The notes under the pieces were generated by a model. The model was not told the DNA's origin, ran no database searches, and was given only the letters and a program-made list of their open reading frames with translations. From assembly GCA_023228285.1 (NCBI GenBank), contig JALOBM010000065.1, forward strand, positions 1 to 10,454: a stretch of DNA of 10,454 nucleotides, read 5' to 3'. Below, piece by piece: positions 5,912 to 10,454 of the stretch. The number at the start of each line of letters is the position of its first letter. Positions within the stretch are counted from its first letter, which is position 1. Made by a program: the position numbers and the translations under genes. The DNA comes from Candidatus Cloacimonadota bacterium. Lineage in GTDB: Bacteria; Cloacimonadota; Cloacimonadia; Cloacimonadales; Cloacimonadaceae.

Positions 5912-6655
5912 ATGAAACGCTCCATAAAAAATCGTTATCACCTCATGATCGGTATTTTGTTCGCTCTCACTGTACTGCAATTTGTTGCGGTTCTCTTTAC
6001 TATCGCCCAAGCTGACAACCTTCATACATTGGCCAGCGACATTCAATCCATCATGATTGTATTCCTGTTTGGGATATTCATTTACCTGGTAGTAATCTAC
6101 AACTATCTGCCTTTCCGCCTGCATCGGGCTGTAAAGCGGGTGGAAGACCTCATCAATGAGATCTCAAACGGAAATTACCAGATCGATATAGATAGCTCTA
6201 TTTACGAGCATGACAGCGATTTCGAAGAACTGATCTACGCTCTGCAAAAAATGCTGGAGATCATCATTCGGTTCGATTCTGCCAAAGCCGATAAGATCTA
6301 CGAACACCATCAGCGCATCAACCAACTCATCAATCTCTTGCCACAGGTGGTGATGATTGTAAACATCAACGGCGATCTGGTGTATATTAATGATGTCTTT
6401 CGCAAGCGCTTTCCGCATATCAGCGATGTGGGAAATCTAAACGAAGTGATAATGAAGGATGATTTTGACAACCAGATATTCACAATGATTACAGAATCCC
6501 TTCGCTTCGGTAACAACATCTATGACGAAAGCGTGAACTCCAAAGGATCTGCAAAGATCGCCCTGATCAAAGGCTCCATCATTCGTAACCGTAAAGGAGG
6601 TGCTTCGGGCGGAGTCTACACTGTGGAGATAGTTGGTGAACCAACAGAAGATTAG
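5912..6655 (+). CDS. Two-TM HAMP-PAS membrane protein without output domain
   Basis: I recognise the domains but no named gene. Two hydrophobic segments (about 11-33 and 45-64) are separated by only about 11 residues, so there is almost no extracytoplasmic sensor. A HAMP-like linker follows: the second helix leads into LPFRLHRAVKRVEDLINEI (66-84), then SNGNYQIDID (85-94), and the second HAMP helix DFEELIYALQKMLEII (103-118). A PAS-like fold begins near 139 with LLPQVVMIVNINGDLVYIND (142-161) and runs to the end, closing with [10 protein letters not shown]. No histidine-kinase, cyclase, GGDEF or methyl-accepting domain follows in its 247 residues. It starts one base after the ktrA stop with GGAAGGA (5900-5906) upstream, so a role with KtrAB is suggested by position only. 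The stop lies inside rluD. Confidence 0.8.
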   Translation: MKRSIKNRYHLMIGILFALTVLQFVAVLFTIAQADNLHTLASDIQSIMIVFLFGIFIYLVVIYNYLPFRLHRAVKRVEDLINEISNGNYQIDIDSSIYEHDSDFEELIYALQKMLEIIIRFDSAKADKIYEHHQRINQLINLLPQVVMIVNINGDLVYINDVFRKRFPHISDVGNLNEVIMKDDFDNQIFTMITESLRFGNNIYDESVNSKGSAKIALIKGSIIRNRKGGASGGVYTVEIVGEPTED

Positions 6656-7670
6656 GATAGTTTACGAGGGCGACGAACCGATACGCTTGGACAAGCATCT
6701 TGCCAATCTGCGCTTGCAAGAGTTGCATTCCCGTAGTTTTATCGAGAGCTTGATAACCGAAGATCGCATCCTGGTAAACAATGTACCTGTAAAGAAAAGC
6801 TATCCTTTGAACAAAGGGGACGAGATCAGCCTGAAACTGCCCGATCCACCGGATTATAACCTAAATCCTGAAGATATCCCGCTGGATGTGGTATATGAAG
6901 ACGACTATCTTGCGGTAGTTAACAAAGCTGCTGGCATGATCGTGCATCCGGGGCATGGAAATCCGGACGGCACTTTGGTGAACGCAATTCTATACCGGTT
7001 TGGCAGCAATCTTTCCAGCGGCAGCGACAACAATCGTCCCGGCATTGTTCACCGCTTGGACCGAGGAACCTCGGGACTTATCATTATTGCCAAGACAGAC
7101 AGTGCTCAAGCGGAATTGAACCACATGTTTGCCCGCAGGGAAATCCACAAAACCTATCTGACAATAACCAGCGGAATTCCGGAACCAAGTGAAGGCAGTA
7201 TCGAGTGTCACATCGGCCGTTCTCTTAGCAATCCTCGCCAGATGTGTGTCACAGATGCGGGAAAGTGGTCACTGTCTCACTACAAGATCATCAAATATTA
7301 TCATTACTTTGCCCTGGTGAAGGTAAAGCTGGAAACAGGACGGATGCATCAAATCCGGGTTCAGTTTGCTCACCATCATGTTCCCCTTTTGGGCGATTTA
7401 CTTTACAACACTCGCCGCCAAGTACATTCCCTGATGCCTCAGAACATGAAACGTAAAGCAACCGAGCTTCTAGCAAATCATCTGTTGCGGCAGGCCTTGC
7501 ATTCATGGCGGCTGGAATTTATACATCCCATCACCAAAGAGCACCTGGATATCTTTGCTCCTTTACCCGAGGACATTTTATACACTCTGGATTGGCTGGA
7601 AAAGTATTTTAGTATTGACACAGACAGCAAGCCATATAATATGATTTTAGAGGAAAATATACAGTGGTAA
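6636..7670 (+). CDS. rluD: RluD-family 23S rRNA pseudouridine synthase
   Basis: This enzyme isomerises uridines to pseudouridine, in the RluD subfamily at helix 69 of 23S rRNA. An N-terminal S4 RNA-binding domain spans about 16-62 ([10 protein letters not shown], then [22 protein letters not shown]). The catalytic domain carries the RluA/RluD signature [10 protein letters not shown] (139-148), with D142 as nucleophile, and [15 protein letters not shown] (232-246). No ATG is available at the start: GTG 6636 (7 bases after GGAG 6625-6628) is chosen over the adjacent TTG 6633, giving 344 residues. It overlaps the HAMP-PAS gene by 20 bases and ribBA by 7 bases. A C-terminal extension of about 30 residues follows the fold. 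Exact target specificity (RluD rather than RluA/RluC) is inferred from S4 domain and length. Confidence 0.9.
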   Translation: MNQQKIRIVYEGDEPIRLDKHLANLRLQELHSRSFIESLITEDRILVNNVPVKKSYPLNKGDEISLKLPDPPDYNLNPEDIPLDVVYEDDYLAVVNKAAGMIVHPGHGNPDGTLVNAILYRFGSNLSSGSDNNRPGIVHRLDRGTSGLIIIAKTDSAQAELNHMFARREIHKTYLTITSGIPEPSEGSIECHIGRSLSNPRQMCVTDAGKWSLSHYKIIKYYHYFALVKVKLETGRMHQIRVQFAHHHVPLLGDLLYNTRRQVHSLMPQNMKRKATELLANHLLRQALHSWRLEFIHPITKEHLDIFAPLPEDILYTLDWLEKYFSIDTDSKPYNMILEENIQW

Positions 7671-8896
7671 AACAAAAAAAGACAGCTATGGAATCTGCAT
7701 TTAGCTCCATAGAAGACGCTATAAAAAGCATTGCCGAAGGTAAGATGATCATCGTGGTGGACGACGAAAACCGCGAAAATGAAGGAGATCTGCTAATGGC
7801 AGCAGATCTCGTTACACCTTCTCACATCAATTTCATGATCAGTAAAGGCAAAGGACTCTTGTGTGTGCCAATGCCTACTGAATATGCCCAAAGGCTGGAT
7901 ATTCCTTTGATGACCAGCAGAAACAACGAGCGGCACGGTACCAAATTTACGGTATCGGTGGATGTCTTTGAAGGTACAACTACGGGAATATCGGCATCAG
8001 AACGGGCAAAAACCGTGAAAGCGCTTGCAAATCCAAATAGCACTGCAGCTCAGTTCATGCGTCCCGGACATATATTCCCGCTTCTGGCGGAGAAAGGTGG
8101 GGTATTAAAGCGTGCTGGGCACACTGAAGCCGCGGTTGACTTGGTCGGAATGGCGGGTTTGAATCCTGTGGGAGCTATATGTGAGATTATCCGTGAAGAC
8201 GGAGAAATGGCGCGTCTGGACGATTTGATAAGCTTTGCCAGCATCCACGACCTCAAGATCGTCACTATCGAAGAACTCATTCATTATCGCCGCAAGAAGG
8301 AACGCTTGGTACATCAGGTTTCAAAGGCCAAATTACCTACTGAATACGGTTTGTTCGACATCATCACTTTCCAAAGCGATGTATCCGGAGAAGATCATGT
8401 GGCTCTTACCATGGGAGATATCAGTGGCTCCGATCCCGTGTTGGTAAGGGTTCATTCCGAATGCCTAACCGGCGACGCTCTGCACTCTCTGCGCTGTGAT
8501 TGTGGCAAGCAACTGGAGCGCAGTTTTGAGGTGATTGCCGAGCAAGGACGCGGTGTAATCCTTTACATGCGTCAGGAAGGCAGGGGAATCGGGCTTTTGA
8601 ACAAGATCAAGGCATATCATTTGCAAGACAACGGTGCCGATACTGTGCAGGCAAATCTGGATCTGGGATTTCCTGAAGACCTGCGGGATTACGGCATTGG
8701 AGCGCAGATACTGAAGGCACTCGGTCTAAAGAAGATCAAGCTACTCACAAACAACCCCAAAAAGATTGTAGGTCTCACTGGATATGGCTTGGAGATAGTG
8801 AGCCGCATTCCCATTGAGATAAGTCCTCAAAAAGAAAACGAATTTTACTTGAAAACAAAGAAAAACAAGATGGGACACATATTGAATGAAGTATAG
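7664..8896 (+). CDS. ribBA: Bifunctional 3,4-dihydroxy-2-butanone-4-phosphate synthase / GTP cyclohydrolase II
   Basis: RibBA makes both precursors of riboflavin: RibB converts ribulose 5-phosphate to dihydroxybutanone phosphate plus formate, and RibA opens GTP to the diaminopyrimidine. The RibB half (about 10-210) has [11 protein letters not shown] (33-43), the RHGT loop (90-93), RPGHIFPL (133-140) and [11 protein letters not shown] (150-160). The RibA half (about 222-405) has zinc ligands C267, C278 and C280 in [33 protein letters not shown] (303-318), [11 protein letters not shown] (340-350) and [11 protein letters not shown] (361-371). All catalytic motifs look intact. GTG 7664 has GAGGA (7650-7654) 9 bases upstream; ATG 7688 would give a 402-residue protein starting MESAF, also compatible with the family, but lacks a ribosome site. 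No ribD, ribE or ribH is next to it here. Confidence 0.96.
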   Translation: MVKQKKTAMESAFSSIEDAIKSIAEGKMIIVVDDENRENEGDLLMAADLVTPSHINFMISKGKGLLCVPMPTEYAQRLDIPLMTSRNNERHGTKFTVSVDVFEGTTTGISASERAKTVKALANPNSTAAQFMRPGHIFPLLAEKGGVLKRAGHTEAAVDLVGMAGLNPVGAICEIIREDGEMARLDDLISFASIHDLKIVTIEELIHYRRKKERLVHQVSKAKLPTEYGLFDIITFQSDVSGEDHVALTMGDISGSDPVLVRVHSECLTGDALHSLRCDCGKQLERSFEVIAEQGRGVILYMRQEGRGIGLLNKIKAYHLQDNGADTVQANLDLGFPEDLRDYGIGAQILKALGLKKIKLLTNNPKKIVGLTGYGLEIVSRIPIEISPQKENEFYLKTKKNKMGHILNEV

Positions 8897-9689
8897 ATAC
8901 ATCCTGATTGCTCTGTGTCTTATCCTTTTCTCCGGGCTGAATGCCCAGAAGATTGATATTCCTCAACCGATTGGCTATGTAAACGACTTTGCTTCCATAT
9001 TGAGTGAAACTACCCGCAATCGCATAAATGATTGGGCTATAGAGCTGAAAGAGAAGACTGGAGTGGAGTACTCAATTGCTACTTTCCCAGAAATAGGCGG
9101 TGAAGACGAAGTCAGTTTCGGTGTACGCCTATTTGCGGAATGGGGGATTGGCTCTGAAAGGGATGAGGGCGTATTGGTCTTCATCGCGGTAAAGGAACGC
9201 CGCTTGCGCATTGAGGTCGGATATGGAGCAGAAGGCTATATCACAGATGCTTATGCACATAAAGTGTATCAAACCATGGCATCATATCTTTCCCGAGGTT
9301 CCGAGGATTGGGATTCTTCTTTCATGCAGGGCAGCCTGATGTTGCTCTCTGCCATTGCCCGGGAAAAGGGTGTTACTCTCACCGGAATGTCCGACTTTTC
9401 TCAAATTGGAGCAAGTACTGAAAACGAAGTCTCACCATTGGCTGTGCTTTTCATGCTTATAGTCTTTGTGTTTTTGATGATAATCACCCGCGGAAGAATC
9501 CTCAATGTGCTGCTTTGGATGCTGATCTTTGGAGGTCGCGGTGGTGGCCGTGGCGGTCCTTGGGGTGGCGGCGGATTTGGTGGAGGATCCCGTGGTGGAT
9601 CGTCTTCTGGAGGTTTCGGCGGATTCGGCGGATTCGGTGGTTTTGGCGGAGGTCGTTCAGGTGGTGGTGGAGCAGGAGGAGGTTTTTGA
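8886..9689 (+). CDS. Secreted TPM-domain (YgcG-like) protein with glycine-rich C-terminus
   Basis: An N-terminal signal peptide (hydrophobic 5-18, probable cleavage after LNA at 18-20; no lipobox there) is followed by a TPM domain at about 30-165. Its hallmarks are [10 protein letters not shown] (31-40), [18 protein letters not shown] (85-102), [21 protein letters not shown] (104-124, in two conserved blocks). A membrane segment covers about 185-212, and the tail from 216 is over half glycine, including four GGF units. TPM proteins have been linked to phosphatase activity (plant TLP18.3) and photosystem repair; bacterial YgcG members are of uncertain function, so no activity is claimed. The domain should lie outside the cytoplasm, anchored by the single helix. 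The start overlaps ribBA by 11 bases with only a poor ribosome site. Its last glycine codons form the next gene's Shine-Dalgarno. Confidence 0.9.
   Translation: MKYRYILIALCLILFSGLNAQKIDIPQPIGYVNDFASILSETTRNRINDWAIELKEKTGVEYSIATFPEIGGEDEVSFGVRLFAEWGIGSERDEGVLVFIAVKERRLRIEVGYGAEGYITDAYAHKVYQTMASYLSRGSEDWDSSFMQGSLMLLSAIAREKGVTLTGMSDFSQIGASTENEVSPLAVLFMLIVFVFLMIITRGRILNVLLWMLIFGGRGGGRGGPWGGGGFGGGSRGGSSSGGFGGFGGFGGFGGGRSGGGGAGGGF
9609..9644 (+). repeat. Four tandem 9-base units encoding Gly-Gly-Phe
   Basis: Four in-frame 9-mers (GGAGGTTTC, GGCGGATTC, GGCGGATTC, GGTGGTTTT) run head to tail inside the glycine-rich tail of the TPM-domain gene. Two units are identical and the others differ only at synonymous positions, so the peptide GGF is retained while the DNA has drifted. 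Unit-number change by slippage would be in frame. Confidence 0.85.
9674..9683 (+). promoter_or_regulatory. Shine-Dalgarno formed by terminal glycine codons of the preceding gene
   Basis: AGGAGGAGGT, read as Gly codons at the end of the TPM-domain gene, is an almost ideal ribosome-binding site 6 bases before the ATG at 9689, which itself overlaps the TGA stop by one base (TGATG). This decides the start of the downstream gene although its frame stays open back to 9515. Confidence 0.75.
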
Positions 9690-10267
9690 TGCTCTTTTTA
9701 AAATCGTTACTCTTTATCGTATGGAATATTGCTCTTGGCTTAGCGATAGTGTACTTCATCAGATGGTATCTTTTCAACAACAGGCATCACTTTTCCTTAG
9801 GTAAACACATAGTACTGTGTCCCGGTTTACTGGTTAGAAAACGGGATTGGCTCTTTACCAAAGCTCGTGATTTGTTGTTCGACTATATACGCCAAGCCGA
9901 AAATCCCGGTATCAAGGACGGCTATCTGGCAAAATGGGAACAGAAAGTGAGGGATTATCTTTGGGAAAAGACAGATTTTGTAGAATCCTGGCCATTGATG
10001 CCGGCGAAGATGAAGCAGTCCATCCGCACTAAGATTGTGGATGCCTTTACCGGCATTGTATCTAGGTTACTGAGGAAAACCGTACCCCGCTTGCTGGAAC
10101 AGTGGCGGGTGGAGCACAGAATCGACGATTACGATTTTCAGTTTTCGATTGAGTTTTTCCTGAAGTACCATAACCTTTACGTCCATAAATACCTCGTGTA
10201 CGTTTTCCTCGTCTTGAACTTCATCATCGGTGTGGAAAACATGATTTTGTATTTGATTATCGGTTGA
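9689..10267 (+). CDS. Unrecognised membrane protein with N- and C-terminal helices
   Basis: I do not recognise this 192-residue protein. It has hydrophobic helices near residues 5-25 and 166-190 and a largely helical, basic and aromatic middle (about 45-160, with many Trp, Tyr, Arg, Lys) that probably lies in the cytoplasm. The segment VLCPGLLVRKRDWLFTKARD (42-61) faintly recalls the GLIPRRRxELA-type block of DUF445 membrane proteins, but the rest does not clearly follow, so I leave it unassigned. ATG 9689 is set by the strong ribosome site AGGAGGAGGT; the upstream part of this frame is only the glycine-repeat region read out of frame, giving an implausible Trp/Arg string. It is the last gene of the run and is translationally coupled to the TPM-domain gene, which suggests a shared envelope role. 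Confidence 0.78.
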   Translation: MLFLKSLLFIVWNIALGLAIVYFIRWYLFNNRHHFSLGKHIVLCPGLLVRKRDWLFTKARDLLFDYIRQAENPGIKDGYLAKWEQKVRDYLWEKTDFVESWPLMPAKMKQSIRTKIVDAFTGIVSRLLRKTVPRLLEQWRVEHRIDDYDFQFSIEFFLKYHNLYVHKYLVYVFLVLNFIIGVENMILYLIIG

Positions 10268-10280
10268 TTATTCTCTAGCT

Positions 10281-10310
10281 TTGTCACTTACTGGTATCAT
10301 TCGGTGTATT
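10281..10310 (+). promoter_or_regulatory. Weak sigma-70-like promoter candidate
   Basis: TTGTCA (10281-10286) and TGTATT (10305-10310) are separated by 18 bases and match the -35 and -10 consensus at 5/6 and 4/6 positions. It lies in the 152-base gap between the last gene of the run and a possible start at 10420. Such matches are common by chance, and FCB-group bacteria may use a different consensus. Confidence 0.2.
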
Positions 10311-10388
10311 ACACACAGTCTGATTAGTTATGGTTCAGTATATTTGTGTAGAAAAAGCAAGGCTTCTTGGGTTTTAATCCGGGTTGGC

Positions 10389-10411
10389 GTTGCGGAATAA
10401 GCAGTTGCGGA
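10389..10411 (+). repeat. 8-base direct repeat GTTGCGGA
   Basis: GTTGCGGA occurs at 10389-10396 and again at 10404-10411, a 15-base period. It sits directly upstream of a possible gene start at 10420. The second copy supplies part of that gene's GGAG ribosome site (10409-10412). It could be a chance duplication or part of an operator. Confidence 0.3.
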
Positions 10412-10419
10412 GATTTTGG

Positions 10420-10454
10420 ATGAGAAAAAAACTGGCTGATAATCGAGATCGGAA
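10420..10454 (+). CDS. Possible start of the next gene (cut by window edge)
   Basis: ATG at 10420 opens a frame that runs to the edge of the window (MRKKLADNRDR plus two bases). GGAG (10409-10412) precedes it by 7 bases. Eleven codons are too few for any family call, and the frame may close just outside. Confidence 0.3.
   Translation, partial: MRKKLADNRDR

Noticed and set aside
9515..9688. Upstream extension of the last gene in the same frame (58 codons rich in Trp and Arg)
   Set aside because: It is the glycine-rich tail of the TPM gene read one frame over; GGN repeats become Trp and Arg codons. The strong ribosome site at 9674-9683 fixes the true start at 9689.
9502..9780. 92-codon minus-strand His/Arg-rich frame
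   Set aside because: It is the antisense reading of the glycine-codon repeats; the composition is an artefact of the repeat.
10310..10350. TACACA (10310-10315) / TGTGTA (10345-10350) inverted repeat as a terminator
   Set aside because: The stem is only 6 bp with a 29-base loop and no T-run follows, so it does not qualify as an intrinsic terminator. I see no clear terminator after the last gene.
1..10454. Mobile element, CRISPR array, toxin-antitoxin or defence island
   Set aside because: No transposase or integrase motif, no terminal inverted repeats, no spaced palindromic repeats and no toxin-antitoxin-like pair were found; genes are core functions in consistent orientation.

Overview
This window carries a compact, entirely plus-strand stretch of a bacterial chromosome of moderate GC. 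It is mostly core housekeeping genes packed with gaps of a few bases or with overlaps. I see no insertion sequence, tRNA, rRNA, CRISPR array or minus-strand gene. The TrmD motif at residues 110-119 (CGHYKEIDQR, where Proteobacteria have CGRYEGxDER) is of the kind seen in the Bacteroidota/FCB group, and the moderate GC would fit an anaerobic FCB-type lineage such as Cloacimonadota. That placement is an inference of low to moderate confidence.

Region 1 (1-1266) is the end of the classic ribosome-maturation cluster: the tail of a KhpA-like KH protein, rimM (16S rRNA/30S maturation) and trmD (m1G37 tRNA methyltransferase). Region 2 (1267-1882) is a 262-base non-coding leader that can be folded into a branched RNA, followed by rplS (ribosomal protein L19). 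A clear rho-independent terminator (1901-1941) closes it.

Region 3 (1958-10267) is a run of ten genes joined by overlaps or gaps of 1-71 bases: ogt (alkylguanine DNA repair), acpS (holo-ACP synthase), an adenylate-kinase-family gene with an unusual P-loop, ktrB and ktrA (potassium uptake channel and its RCK gating subunit), a two-TM HAMP-PAS protein with no output domain, an RluD-type 23S rRNA pseudouridine synthase, ribBA (bifunctional riboflavin precursor enzyme), a secreted TPM-domain protein with a glycine-rich tail, and an unrecognised two-TM protein. Translation looks heavily coupled: many starts lie inside or directly after the preceding stop, and two probable starts are GTG.

Region 4 (10268-10454) is short intergenic DNA with a weak promoter-like element, an 8-base direct repeat, and possibly the first codons of the next gene at the window edge.

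No clear novel defence or mobile system is visible. The best leads are the HAMP-PAS protein without an output domain next to KtrAB, the possible rplS leader RNA, the adenylate kinase variant P-loop, and the TPM/unknown membrane protein pair at the operon's end.
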